The position numbers were made by a program, and so were the translations under genes. The notes under the pieces are model-generated. The model did not search any database. It was not told where the DNA came from and worked only from the letters and a program-made list of their open reading frames with translations. Shown here in pieces: positions 11,198 to 22,616 of a stretch of 64,000 nucleotides of DNA. The stretch is from Lactarius indigo (taxonomy: Eukaryota; Basidiomycota; Agaricomycetes; Russulales; Russulaceae), in NCBI GenBank assembly GCA_025766275.1, contig JAFKAC010000211.1, positions 1-64,000 of the forward strand. Reading direction: 5' to 3'. Position 1 is the stretch's first letter. Every line of letters begins with the position of its first letter.

Positions 11198-12719
11198 AGC
11201 AGACGACTGTTCTCGGGGCCATAGGATGCTGTCTAACCGGGCGTGGCAATGCACTTTTATACAGCGATAGGGAGGCAGTAACTCTAAAGAAACATTGGGT
11301 TTGGAAGCTTCGTCCCAACGCCTGCGGACTGCGGGGCGTATCAGATATGCCAAAGTGGGGGTCGCCTTTGGAGATTGATTATGGGCCCATCAGTGCACCA
11401 CCTCTGGCAGCAGCGCTACGCCGGTGTTCCTTGTCCCTAGTTGGTTTGTTAGTCTAGCGAAGTTCAAGAAGGCACGAACTCCACAAACCCAAGCGCACGC
11501 ACACCGAGAACCTGAGGTACGGCCTGAGATTCGCAGATTTCATTTCGCGAATGCAGGGCACATGGCCAAGAGCAATCGCCATTTCGTGGCCGTTTATGGA
11601 AAAAGTGGTAGCTGCGTTCCCTCATGTGGGAAGATATTTGCTGCGGACAGCTGTCAGATGTTGGGCCCCGAATAGTAGGGATGAAAGACATACGTACACA
11701 CAGCCTTCGTGACTACTGGCAGCCTCGTGGCCTGGATGCGCGACGTACAGTACTATCACTTCACGAAGCTAGGCCACAGTGTCAACCGCATGATAGCTAG
11801 TACCATCTAGTTCGAGGAGTCACTTACATAAATCAGTAGGTTCCCTCGTTCGGTGGCGGGCACTTATCAGTGGCGACCGACCCAAGAGAATACAGAACCT
11901 TGGGCCAAGGGTTGTCGTTCTACCCTGAGCCCCAGGACATGAGGAGGACCCATAGCAGGTCGTGTGGCGCCAAGCGAAGAAATTCCGGGCTCCAGAAAGG
12001 GCATATCGATTGATTTTACCACAATGTCCGTGGAAGTCCGTACTGCGCCATCAGAAACTACCAGTAGTAAGCGCCGAATTACAGCGATTACAGTACCTCC
12101 CCAATCTCGGATCCGAGTCGGTAGTCCGGGGCCATTAGAGACAGAATTTGAGAATTAGAGTTGACTCGTGTTCGCAAAACGTAATCACTATACGGAAGAA
12201 AAACAGGAAAGTTTGAATAAAAACGAATGGACCAAGGACAAACTAACGCAACCAACTGGAAACGACGGACTTCCCACTTGCACAGGGCGATCGACGAGCG
12301 CTATGAGCGCCCAGGTGCGGTTTCGAAGGGCAACAATAGGCCGAGAGTGAGTTCATCTGTCAACGAGGCCGGGGTTGGTGGCGATCGACTCGACACATTT
12401 TCTGAAGAGCAATGCTTTACTATACTACATATTTAGAAGTGTCAATAATGAAGTTTACCACAGGACTCGGCCCTTCCAATTTGGTGTCATGCTAGGGAAG
12501 TGACTGAATGATAGTGCTATTGGAACACAATTGAAGCTCCCGCGTTCAACCCAAATATCATATATCCTCCAGAACAATGGACATTGTCTTGGCTCAAGGT
12601 TGCGATCAGGACGGAACACAGGACAAAAACATTAACCATCGACTTCGCCCGACCCATACAGTACATAGCCAATATCAACGAAAAGAACAAAGGAAAAAAA
12701 GAACAAATACAAAAATAAG
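11198..12719. other. BTB-D 5' flank, duplicated spacer
   Basis: Upstream flank of BTB-D, homologous in blocks to the flanks of BTB-C and BTB-E as noted under 6794-9413. No supportable gene. The short frames around 12168-12350 are repeated, diverged, at 8946-9128 but have no family match I recognise. Confidence 0.4.
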
Positions 12720-12860
12720 TAACCTCGACAACATAGCAACGAATCCAATGAAAGGGTGACTACTAGTTCCAGTGGCACTCACAGTGACGACCGAGGATAG
12801 CTATTCGTGGCGCACTTCGAGTTTGCGAGAAGTCGTCTTGCGAGAGTGTCGAATCAGATG
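12720..12860 (-). pseudogene. decayed terminal tail exon of BTB-E
   Basis: This stretch aligns by eye to the last tail exon of BTB-D and its splice acceptor region. It shares acatagcaacgaatcc (compare 9458-9480), a cgtggcgcac.tcgagtt block (compare 9566-9590) and gtcttgcgagagt.tcgaatc at the exon start. Large parts are deleted and the frame is lost. It lies about 480 bp downstream of the present end of BTB-E, which suggests that E once ended in the same membrane segment as D. Confidence 0.6.
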
Positions 12861-13334
12861 ATGATCCTGGTGAGGTTAGGGGTGCGCCGGAGTGGGAAGA
12901 CAGTCCACGGGCCGGTGGCCATTGAGTAGTACGAGAGTGAGTGAAGCTGAGCGGAAACGATTCGCGTTTAGGCAGACGTAGGGATTTTACGAGTCCAGAA
13001 TACTTCTCGATACATTTCTGAAGCTTTTACAAGGCAGGACGAAAACAGATACGAGCGGGAACGTTCGAGAAAATGAAGTTACAATGGTAGCACATAAGGT
13101 AGCACATACATATCATAGCTGCCATCATAGACAGCTTTCCGAATCTGTAGAATATACGCGAGATGGGAAAACAAAAATATACATTTCTTCTGAGGGGCAC
13201 CCAAAAAATTGTGCGAGCATGCGCGAATCAAGCCAGAGGCCGAGCGTGGTACACACGGACGCAACTGCCAGTCGGACCTCCGGCGGAGCGAATCCGCCAG
13301 ATCCTAGCCACCTGAAGACATATGAGACAGTTGC

Positions 13335-14275
13335 TCATGACCTACCCCTCCGACTTTGCCTCCGACTTTGCGAGGCGGCCTCATCCACGTGGTCATCCCT
13401 TGTCGTGGCTGCTGCCGTTTGTTGCGGAGGTGAAGATGTCTTGTGGGTGTACCAAATCAGATGTTAGCAGCAGCATTGACGTTGACCTAAGCAATTCGTT
13501 ACCGTAGCGGGTGCTGGTCCTTGCAGCCCGAAGACATCTTTGATGACCGATTGGATCTCTGACTGTTGAAAATGTATTGCCGCTGGGCCGAACAAGCTTG
13601 TGGCCCCGTCAGGGCCCAGTGCGCGTGCGAGCTCACGCGCGCGGGCAATCTTCAAGCTCGTTAAAAGCTCAAGTTTCGTGCCTTCTTCCAAGTTAAGGGG
13701 CTCAGGCCGGGTGATTAATTCCACGTAAGAGTCGTACAGAAGATCAGGGTTGAGGTTGAAATCTTGGTAAACCTTTATCTTCTCGACCGGGGGTATGGTC
13801 AAATTTTCGAGCTCCCGGACACAGAGCTTCTCTACTTGGACGAAGCCCCATTGTTGAGCTAGACCTAAGATTCTCTTCCATTTTTCGAGGGTGGCACTGT
13901 AAATGGAGTATTGGCTTCAAATGCAAATGAGCTTGTCGATTAATCAAACACGAAATTCCATGAGAGCGTACTTGTTGTAAAACACCCAAAGGAAATCGGC
14001 GAATGCTTCGCTCGTCGCATCTTTCAGCATAACAGGGTTTGATTCCGAGGATCCCGGAGGGTCACGATAGGGGGCATCGGTAATAAACATCGACCGGAAA
14101 TGTTTCGATTCTCTGGTTAGAAAGAATCTATGTAGGCAGAAGACGGTGTCTTCGACCTGAGGGCTGGATATATTTAACCCTTAAGTGAGAGCGAAGGATG
14201 GCATACCCTGATTATTATGTCTCCATCACGGAAGAAGTATACCGCGTGTCTTATGACTGGATTGGTATCAGGCAT
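13335..14275 (-). CDS. BTB/POZ domain protein E, shortened tail
   Basis: Four exons (14275-14207, 14156-13972, 13914-13503, 13439-13335) give 256 residues. The BTB region is intact (VYFFRDGDIIIR, VEDTVFCLHRFFLTRES, QYSIYSATLEKWKRIL), although the usual FYNP at the second junction reads FYNN. The tail is one cassette exon (SSPPQQTAAATTRDDHVDEA...) that hits an in-frame TGA after RRGRS, before the part that leads to the membrane segment in D. An alternative is a GTAGGT donor just before the stop, but no good downstream exon is visible. E is therefore either a soluble BTB protein or an early pseudogene. Confidence 0.72.
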
Positions 14276-15892
14276 GGTAGTCAAATGCAATAGTATGATG
14301 AATGGGACGCTGTCTCGCCAGTGATAATGCACTTTTATACAGCAGTGGCGATGCGGTAACTATAAAGAAACATCGGGTTTGGAAGCCTTGTCCCTGCACC
14401 TACGGACTGCGGGGTGTGTCAGAAGTGCCGAATTGGGGGCCGCCCTTGGAGATGGGGTCATCGGATCACCACCTCTAACAGCAGAGCTGCGGCAGTGCCG
14501 TCTACATGCACCGGCGTTCCTTGTCCCCAATTGGTTTGTTAGTCCAGCGAAGCCTAAGAAGGCATAGCCGCACAGACCCAAGCGCACGCACATAGAGAGG
14601 AACAGCCTAAGATTCGCAGATCTCATTTCGTGAACGCAAGGCACATGACCAGGAGTGATCGCTATCTCGCAGCCAGTTATGGGGGTAGTTTGTTTGACCT
14701 CCGTCCATAGACCCTCCGTGTGGGAAGAGATCTGCGGTGGACAGCTGTCAGATGAGCCTCGAACGGGGATGAAAGACATATATACACACGGCGTCCGCAG
14801 CTACTACTGGCGGCCCCATAGCTTGGATGCGCGACGTAGTATCAGTTCACGAACCTAGGCCATAGTGTCAACCGCATGATACTATTTGGCTTGAGGACTT
14901 ACTTAAATCGGTGGGATCCCTCGTTCAGCGGCGACAAACCATAAGACCTTCGGTCAGGGGTTGTCGTTTCTCGTTGTGGGCCCGAGGAAGACCCATAGCA
15001 GGTTGTGGCACCCTGCGAAAAATCCTGAGCAATTCCAGGCGTGGGGCTCCGGAAACGGCATATCGATTGGTTTTATCCCAGCGTGAGGCCCGTGGAAGTC
15101 CGAGCTGCGCCATCAGAAACTACTAGTAATTGACGCTGCATTGGAGTCTAGGTGCATGGGGCTGGCGCTCGGCTGCGCAGGAAAACGGCTCGGAAAGGGG
15201 GGAGCGTGTGACGCGCGGCGGCGCTAGGTCGGGCAGTAGCTCCCACGAGATAAGGGCATCCAGTTTGGAATCTTTGTTTTCCATGTCGCAATCTGCGCCT
15301 CCAGCAGGCGGTACAAACCAACACGCGGTGATGATTGTAGTGGGCGGTGTAAGCCTCCGAAATCCAGGCTGAACTTTATTGTGGCTTCTTTATCCTACCA
15401 TAGCACCCGTTAGGGTCTGAACACCCCACTTTCATTGTGAGCAATCTCCACGCGCGAATGATGCGACCGCAGCCGATCGTCGCCTTCATCGAGGGACTTC
15501 CATTTCAGGCGTTCGTATCTGATAGGTTCTACAACCCAAGATATATCGGGCTGAAATATTGCGCCTATGATAGTTGTGTTCCTAAAACACCGCAAAATGG
15601 CCTCAGGTTAAAATAAAATCTGCTGTGCTCAGTTATCGGAAGGAGTGTACAGGCAAGCATACAGGCTGTGGCAATAGCTATGGTACATGTGGGACGGTTG
15701 GCTGACGGAGATGATGGAGGACGAACAGAACACACAAATTTACCAAGTGTATAGCAAGAAACATGTGCTGAAATAAGGCGGGTATAATCATGACAGAGCC
15801 TGCGGGACTGGTAAGGCAGTGAGCTAGAAAGCATCGAATTAGAGCAAGTGCACACGACACCAACACGAGATCGGGCGCGTTGTAGTGCCACA
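14276..15892. other. BTB-E 5' flank and boundary of the BTB island
   Basis: Contains the third copy of the BTB 5' flank (to about 15130), then about 750 bp with no recognised coding region up to the PARG stop codon. The frames seen are short and overlap on both strands. Confidence 0.45.
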
Positions 15893-17230
15893 TCATTCCA
15901 CAACACGCAAAACACTCCGTGGCGTCGTTCCCGGACTCCAACCCATCGGACCTCGCGCCTCAATCCGGCTCTCGAAGACCGCCTTAAATCTTTCTACCGT
16001 TTGCCGATCGATAATCCCAAACACGACACGATCAAAAGAGTGCGCGAATCGAGCGCCGTCCTCGGCTAGCAAATCAAACCAGATGTCCGCCACCATGCCA
16101 ACATCATTGCGGAATACGCCTGTCCCAAAGCTACCGAGAACGATGTTCCGAAGACCCCGCTGTTCAAAGAGGAAGAGGATGCGAGCCATGCGCTCACGCA
16201 TCGTCCCTTCGATTCTTGCCACGGTGTCTGGGCCAAGACTGTCCCCGGCGCGCTGACGTACGACACCCGCGTTGACCGCCGCGCATGTGACGACCTCGAT
16301 CTGGTATGGCGGGACCCAAGCACCGTCATCATCGCGGAGGACGAGGACGGACGGAGAGAAGATCATAGAGTGAGTGTAGAAACCGCCACGACGGTCCTGT
16401 TTGTGCAGCTGGTGGAACTGTGACGCCGTCGGTGTGACCAGCGACACATAGAGTGTCGACGCGCGTGCGAGGGACTCTTCCTGGGCTTGTGCGCCGGAGA
16501 GAAATCCGCCACCGGGTTTAGTGGCGCTTGCGAAGCTGAGTACGCCTACCCGGCCCGGGCCTGCGGTGATTGCGGCGCTCGCATTGAGCTCATGCAGAAG
16601 GGCACGCGCACGCTGAAGTGTGGAGCCTTCGCAGAGTTCCAGTTGTCCCGGTACAGCAGGACGTGAGGCGGGAGTGGCAGAGGACCAGGTGGCGAGCGTT
16701 GATTCGGGTGGGAAGAACATCGTGTTGTCTATTGAGTGTGAAACGACCTCGCGGATGTTGAAAGTCGAACCCTGGAGCTGTACTTCGCCGCGCTCGATCG
16801 CGGCAAGGGTCTCATCGGCGATGCGGCGGCGCGAAGCCGAATTGTTTTGATTGTTGCTATTCGTGCGGCCTAGGTGGTCGGGTTCGCCACCCCTGGCCCT
16901 TTGTGATTTTTCTCTGTGCGGGCCACGAGGCTGTGGCAAGGTATCGCGCACCGGGATGGCAGTCACCTCTATCGTTTCTTCGTGCATGGGATGCTTTCGG
17001 TACTTTGTGTCATGGAAGATGTCTTTGGAATCGCGTGAAAAGTCCTCGTCGATGAGCCTCCTTCGATGGCGGCCCTCAGGTATACGACGGGCAGGAGGTA
17101 ACACGTGTGGTAGGTGTGGCACGACGGGAGCGATGTCAGGAATGAGAGGAGGGTCCTTCTCGTCGTAATACCTAACGTATCTGGGGGCACGACAACCTGG
17201 AATCCAGCTCAGCAAACGAAAGAGAGGCAT
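15893..17230 (-). CDS. microbial-type poly(ADP-ribose) glycohydrolase (TIGR02452 family)
   Basis: Single exon, 445 residues, first ATG at 17230 (MPLFRLLSWIPG). About 130 basic, disordered residues precede a conserved N-terminal helix (RRRIADETLAAIERG). The catalytic macrodomain follows, with TKPGGGFLSGAQAQEESLAR, the GGG-X6-QEE signature of PARG-type glycohydrolases. YTHSMIFSPSVLVLRDDDG and the family-typical LGSFGTGVFRND near the C-terminus are also present. Members remove poly(ADP-ribose) from proteins, and the two glutamates of the QEE motif are the expected catalytic pair. The gene is divergent from the clathrin light chain gene, with 232 bp between start codons. The lack of introns contrasts with its intron-rich neighbours. 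Confidence 0.85.
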   Translation of the reverse strand: MPLFRLLSWIPGCRAPRYVRYYDEKDPPLIPDIAPVVPHLPHVLPPARRIPEGRHRRRLIDEDFSRDSKDIFHDTKYRKHPMHEETIEVTAIPVRDTLPQPRGPHREKSQRARGGEPDHLGRTNSNNQNNSASRRRIADETLAAIERGEVQLQGSTFNIREVVSHSIDNTMFFPPESTLATWSSATPASRPAVPGQLELCEGSTLQRARALLHELNASAAITAGPGRVGVLSFASATKPGGGFLSGAQAQEESLARASTLYVSLVTPTASQFHQLHKQDRRGGFYTHSMIFSPSVLVLRDDDGAWVPPYQIEVVTCAAVNAGVVRQRAGDSLGPDTVARIEGTMRERMARILFLFEQRGLRNIVLGSFGTGVFRNDVGMVADIWFDLLAEDGARFAHSFDRVVFGIIDRQTVERFKAVFESRIEARGPMGWSPGTTPRSVLRVVE

Positions 17231-17462
17231 AAGCGAACTGCGATGATAGAGAGGGATGTGAAAGAGAGTGAGAGGCACATACAAGGGCTGATATCATTCA
17301 ACACGAGGACGACCGCTAGATCACTATTCGGTCATTTGAGGGCCTTTAAGGGCTTCCTCGTTTTGTCTTCGGCTGGCTTACCCGGTTCTCGGCCATCCCC
17401 GACACATTCCCACGCCTGCATCCCATGAGCCGTTGTTCTTCAAGAGACCAGACGACCAACTA

Positions 17463-18398
17463 ATGGCTGACCTTCTCAACGACACCGATATCGACTTCGA
17501 CCGCGCTGCCTCTGCATTTCCAGATATATCCCTAGATGGGGACAATGATATTCCTACTTTCACATCCCCGCCCCCAGCCGTCCACCTCCCCGCTGCTGGC
17601 CCATTCGACTTGGATGCCTTTGGCAGCCCCGCGCCTCCCCCAAGGGAAGTAAAAGTTACAGGTCACGATGACGAGGAGATCGAAAAATTCGAGAGTGATT
17701 TCCCGGAGCTCGATATGCCGCAGGTACTTCCAGCGCGACCGAGTTTTCCACCAGCTGATGACGACACTGCAGGAGGCCGGTCCCCCCATCACCCAACCCA
17801 CCTTCGGCGCTGTGCCGCCTTTCGCGCCGCGTCCACAGCCTCTCTCCGCAACCCCCATCTTGACCCAGCAGATCGACGCCGAGGAACCCGAGGTCATCAG
17901 GTGCCTCTTTGTTGCTTTTGCCATATTATGCAAGTCAGACTCACCTGCGAGTTTTTTTTTTTTTTTTTGACAGGAAATGGCGCGAACGCCAGGCTGACGA
18001 GATCAAGGCGCGTGACGAGAGGTCTAAAGCGCGTCGTCAGGAAACCATTTCAAAGGCCGAGCGCTCGATTGACCAATTTTATGGGGAATACACTGGCAAG
18101 CGCGAAAGCCAGATTCGCGAAAACAAGTGTGTTCTTTTCGCCTCTACAACGTCTTTATTTTATTTACTAATGAACTCGAAACAGAGATTCGGAAGCTGAG
18201 CATGTCGCATCCCAGATCGATGCGCTGTCGCGCGGTACGACATGGGATCGTATCTGCGAGCTTGTCGAACTCCAAAATTCGCAAAGTAAAACGCTTGCGC
18301 GTGCTGGACCGGGAACGACAGAACTTTCTCGGTTTCGTGAGGTGCTTTTGCGCCTGCGGCGCGAAGGTACGAGCGCACCCGGCGCGGCGGGGTACTGA
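17463..18398 (+). CDS. clathrin light chain
   Basis: Four exons (17463-17723, 17773-17900, 17974-18126, 18185-18398) give 251 residues, the usual size. The acidic N-terminus contains EEIEKFESDFPELD, the conserved regulatory segment. A Pro-rich linker follows, then EEPEVIRKWRERQADEI, which starts the heavy-chain-binding helix, continuing as KARRQETISKAERSIDQFYG. The C-terminal domain contains TTWDRICELVELQNSQSKT, strongly conserved in fungal light chains. The protein coats vesicles with the heavy chain in endocytosis and trans-Golgi transport. Intron 2 has an unusually long T tract (18 T) before its acceptor. Convergent with the downstream hydrolase gene. Confidence 0.93.
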
Positions 18399-18600
18399 GC
18401 CGCGAGAGCTACTATACTTTCCCTAGAACAATAGTTCATGGATTAACAGGTTATATTACACGATCGAGAATGAGTATGGCATGTTCGACCATCATGAAAC
18501 TAGACGACGGTGATGATAGAAATGTAGCGGGAGACAAGGGCACATCCCAGCCACCTGCTCTTGACGACATGTCCCATATATAAGATATCGATCGTCATAA

Positions 18601-19873
18601 TTAGAGCTTGGCCTGTGTGGCGTCTCCAGCTGCAGTGGGGAAGTGCGCCTCGGCCCATGCTATGCATTCATCTACGAATTTCTCCTTAACGCCGTCTGGC
18701 TCGTTCTGAAGTTCGTGATATCCACCCTGGAGGATGAACGCGGTTAGACCTCCGCAGTATCACAAACAAAAATCAGTGGGGGCAAACCTCATAGAGCGCT
18801 ATCCTCTTGTCGTCAGCGGGAACCTTCTCAATGAATTGCTTTGCGGTCTCCACAGAGCAAACCTGTATGATCACGTGATAAATGCACAGCAGTCAAAGAC
18901 GCAAAACCGACGTACCATGTCTTCGGTACCGTGCACAACCAAGACCTACGATACATTAGCATTGTAGAGATGAAAGCCAGCGAAATAATCGTACTGGGAG
19001 CGCAGTAGGCCACTTTTTGTAGTCCTTGGTAATCAAGTTCTCGCCCTGAGTAACATTTGCATCAACCACGCCGACTCAACCTTATAAAACAACCGCACCC
19101 TGTTGAGCATGTCATCAACTACGCGCAGAGACGCGCTGCGGCGAATGAGCGGGTCATTCTCGTTATCCTTTACCACTTCTGGGTCGTGAGAAAGGTACTG
19201 AAAGGAGCGTGAGGAGTTTCCAGTGGGTCACCCCAGCAAAGGTGACACAATAACGACAATCGTACCTTGGCTTCGACAGCCGCAGGAATATTCTGGTTTG
19301 GGAGGATGGCACGAACTCGACTGCCAAGCCAGCGTGCTACGCCCGCAGGAGGCTTGGTGAGGCGTATGCACGGGCTAGTCGCTATGATGCCAGAGAGTTG
19401 CGAGACGCTATCCTGGGTATTGGCACGCGTCGCGAACGACAGGACCAACCCGCCACCCTGGTTCGTGTCAGCCGCGTGCATGATGCAATGTCTCTATTTA
19501 GGGGAGAAGAGCGACGTACCATAGAATGACCCATGAGGAATAGGGGTATGGTGGGATTCGCCTCTTGAGCGACGCGTAGGGCCCATGCGATATCAGGAAT
19601 TTGGTCCGTGTCACCTGTCCGACCGTATACCGCGCCGGGAGACTTCTTCGAATCGAGTGCAGTACGCCCAAAGCCGCGCTGGTCAAACGTGAAGATGACA
19701 AAACCCCTCTCGGCCCAGCGCTTGTGCACGTGTTCGTAGCGCGCAATGTGTTCGATGAAACCGTGGATGAAGACGACGACGCCGCGTGGGGAGCCAGAGG
19801 CCGGAGTGTAGGTGCGTGTGTAGAAGGAGGAAGCCTTGGGACCGGGAATCCACGCCTCTGTGAAGTCGGACAT
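18601..19873 (-). CDS. serine hydrolase, monoglyceride lipase-like
   Basis: Seven exons (19873-19520, 19457-19266, 19197-19099, 19045-18995, 18945-18916, 18862-18788, 18726-18601) give 308 residues. The alpha/beta-hydrolase core shows the oxyanion motif (VVVFIHGFIEH) and the nucleophile elbow GHSMGG with Ser117 split across the first intron. The acid is in VVHGTEDM (Asp241) and the histidine in GGYHEL (His271). Length and motifs fit the monoacylglycerol lipase (YJU3-like) family, which hydrolyses monoglycerides at lipid droplets and membranes. No signal peptide. The start at 19873 (MSDFTEAWIPG) matches family N-termini; no longer form is supported. Confidence 0.88.
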
Positions 19874-21548
19874 GGTCAAGGTTGTGGTGTGAGTTGGGGA
19901 AGGTCCCTGTGTCGGAACACAGCTTCCAGGAACTCCTTTTATCTTCTCAGGTTACGCTCGTGTCGGCCTCCAAGTCACGTTGGGGTTACGTGGTGTCACT
20001 CGCCCGAGGGCTGAGGCTAACTTGAAGCTCAGCTCAGCCTGAGACTCGGCTGAACGCAGCTTGACCCAAAAATGCCAGGCCAGTATGTACAATGACACTT
20101 ACGTTGTCACAGATTCTGAATTCCAAACATGAGTCTCAGTTGCTGTCCTATCGTCCTTCAATAAGCTCAAGCGCGCTCATGAGCGAGGCGACCGACATAT
20201 TGTTACCTCGCAACTCCTACAGCAGTGTGGGAAACGGGACTGCGAACCAAAGCGCAAGGTCAGCGCTGGTCAGCGACGGACCGTACTCCACTCTTCTCAT
20301 CTGCCCCAACCAACAATGCACTCAAACAGGAGTGATTTGAACTTGCTAAGGTATCCAATCAACGCACTAGCGTACTGAGGGATGGCTATGTGCACTAGCA
20401 CTGTACCGCTTTGTCCGGTCTTCGCAAGGGTCCTCGTCAGCAAAGTTCAGCAGCAGAGCGCAGATGGAGAAAGGCAGATGCCTTGGCATTTGGGTGAGTC
20501 CCAAACTCGATCCCCGCAGGCGCTGGCTCGACCCGACTTTAATAATTCCGCGGGCGATAGTAAACAATCGATTACGTTCTGAAGTACACTCTGGGGATCT
20601 GCGCGCCGCCGTTATTGCCAGCCGTACACCGGTACCCAGGTCAACTAGGGAGGATAACGAGTCGCAGCTTTCCGGCCCTTCCAACTACTGCCGTGGTCCC
20701 TCCCTGACGAACCAATGATACTTTATATCCAAAGACAAGCACAGCAAATCCCGGTCCTGTTTCAGACCCAGAGAAGGTAGCGAGCGCTGAACCTGCTCCA
20801 GGAATCTTGTCCTGCTTCGTTCGCCGAACTGTGCTCGCTTTACGGCACGCTAGGTTTCATGCCCTCTGCTAAACCTGCTACTTTGGGAGTTTTCGACGAA
20901 GAGAGCCTATTAGTTGGCGCCATTGGCCTTGCTGCCACCAGAGCCACTCAGGTATGTCTCGTCAATATCCCTATTACCCTAATGGAATCGAAAAAAATTG
21001 TTTCTCAAGATATTGATACGAGCTTGTCTGTTGTCAACTCTGTCATGGTTCGGTAATTTGATCCAATACTTTGTATTTGTATTGCTGCCGTGTTTTTATC
21101 TCGATCCAAAGATCCATCATCTGTAGTGCAACCCCTTCCTTCTTCGTGGGCATTGGATGGACCCAATGACCGGATTCTGAGTGATTTTCGCCTTCCAATT
21201 GCTGTGGTATACAAGAGTTTCTGTTTCGCTTTTACAGCAACGGCACTTAGTTTCCGAGTTCGAAGTGCTGAGCCCTGTCTGAATTGGCTTTTGAGGATTG
21301 CATGTCTGAAGGCTTGATTTCTTCTCTTGAATCAGATCAGCAGTGCTGTTGGCCAGGTAGCATTTGTGAAGGCCGCGACCTGGCCCTTTCCTACCCAGAG
21401 ATGGTGTCCTTAAGGAGTAATCAAATAGCCGATCGACCATCGGTTTTCCCGGGCCGCCTGCCTTGTCGACCGCTTGCGCTGACCAGTTCGGGCAACCCTT
21501 GGACAAGGGACAAGAGGGATAGGTTACACCTACCCTCCTTTCGTTGCC
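19874..21548. other. gene-free stretch upstream of ERV2
   Basis: About 1.7 kb with short frames on both strands, none with family similarity or a convincing exon structure. It should contain the 5' flank of the lipase-like gene and the promoter of the sulfhydryl oxidase. Nothing else is identified. Confidence 0.4.
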
Positions 21549-22498
21549 ATGATATCCCGCTTTACTAGACTTTTTATTTGTGTCGTTCTCGCTCTCGTAT
21601 GTCAATCCACTAAACTCCTGCCTGCTTAACGCCCACCAACTGAAATGCCAAGCTCCTGTTTGCCTCGGTCACGCTACTCCACCATCCGGCCTCCAATCAC
21701 GTCGACCTTCAAACAGGCGAGGTCTTTGGCGACGGTGGCGTTGAGAAGGATTTTCACGCGCTCCCTATCTCAATCCACGATTCGCCTCCTTCTGTGTCCC
21801 ATGCAACGGGAGGTGTCATCATGTCGAAGCTGGGGAACGCAACGACAAAGTGAGTCGTCCCTCCGCCACGTCTTGCGCTGCGGAAATGTGACGCATATTC
21901 GTAGAGCCGCCTTGGGTCGTGCGACGTGGAAATTACTGTAAGTCGATGCGCTCGAATTCAGCCTCGGTCTGGCCTCACCCGACTTGTGCCACAGTCACAC
22001 GATGACGCTCAGATACCCTGAGGTACTTATTGTTGCGCCCAATCGTTGATCCGACAACCCCAGTTGACACCATACTAGCATCCGACAGAGGACGAACGCG
22101 AGGCGCTCAAGTCTTATTTCTACCTAACTTCGCGTCTATATCCATGCGGCGAGTGCGCCGCAGAATTTCAGCAACTGTTAGCGAAGTTCCCCCCTCAGAC
22201 ATCGTCCCGTCTCACTGCTTCCTCCTGGTATGGTTTAGCTACTCGCGCGCCGTTGCAAGACTGAATTTTCCTCAGGCTATGTCACTTGCACAACCAAGTC
22301 AATGAACGCTTAAAAAAACCTGCTTTTGACTGTGCACATCTCGATGAAGAGTATGATTGTGGCTGTGGTGACGATCCTAAGACCTCGTCTGCCTCATCGG
22401 TTGCTTCCAGCTCTACTGCGAGCCCCGAATCTGGACATGTCCCGAGCGGGACCAAGGACAAATTGACTGGCGCAGATCTCATCAAGGGTGGGCGCTGA
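21549..22498 (+). CDS. ERV2-like FAD-linked sulfhydryl oxidase
   Basis: Six exons (21549-21596, 21653-21849, 21905-21937, 21995-22022, 22079-22227, 22276-22498) give 225 residues. An N-terminal signal anchor (RLFICVVLALLLFASVTLL) points to the endoplasmic reticulum. The ERV/ALR core begins AALGRATWKLLHTMTLRYPE. It contains the active-site CxxC (YPCGEC, Cys125-Cys128), the WLCHLHNQVN flavin/helix segment and the second cysteine cluster CAHLDEEYDCGCGD. The enzyme makes disulfides de novo and passes electrons to oxygen, supporting oxidative folding. The C-terminal Ser-rich extension is not conserved. Convergent with the GH71 gene (118 bp apart). Confidence 0.9.
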
Positions 22499-22616
22499 GA
22501 TCTGAGATCCCACCACATGTACCTCCTTGCTTCATCAGACCTTTCGTGTATTCGTATGTATGGGATCGACTGGATGTCATTGTTGTTGGACGTGTTGTTG
22601 TTTCGCAGGGTGTCTG

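Noticed and set aside
17433..17462. Upstream extension of the clathrin light chain frame
   Set aside because: It begins with TTG, not ATG; the ATG at 17463 gives the family-typical N-terminus.
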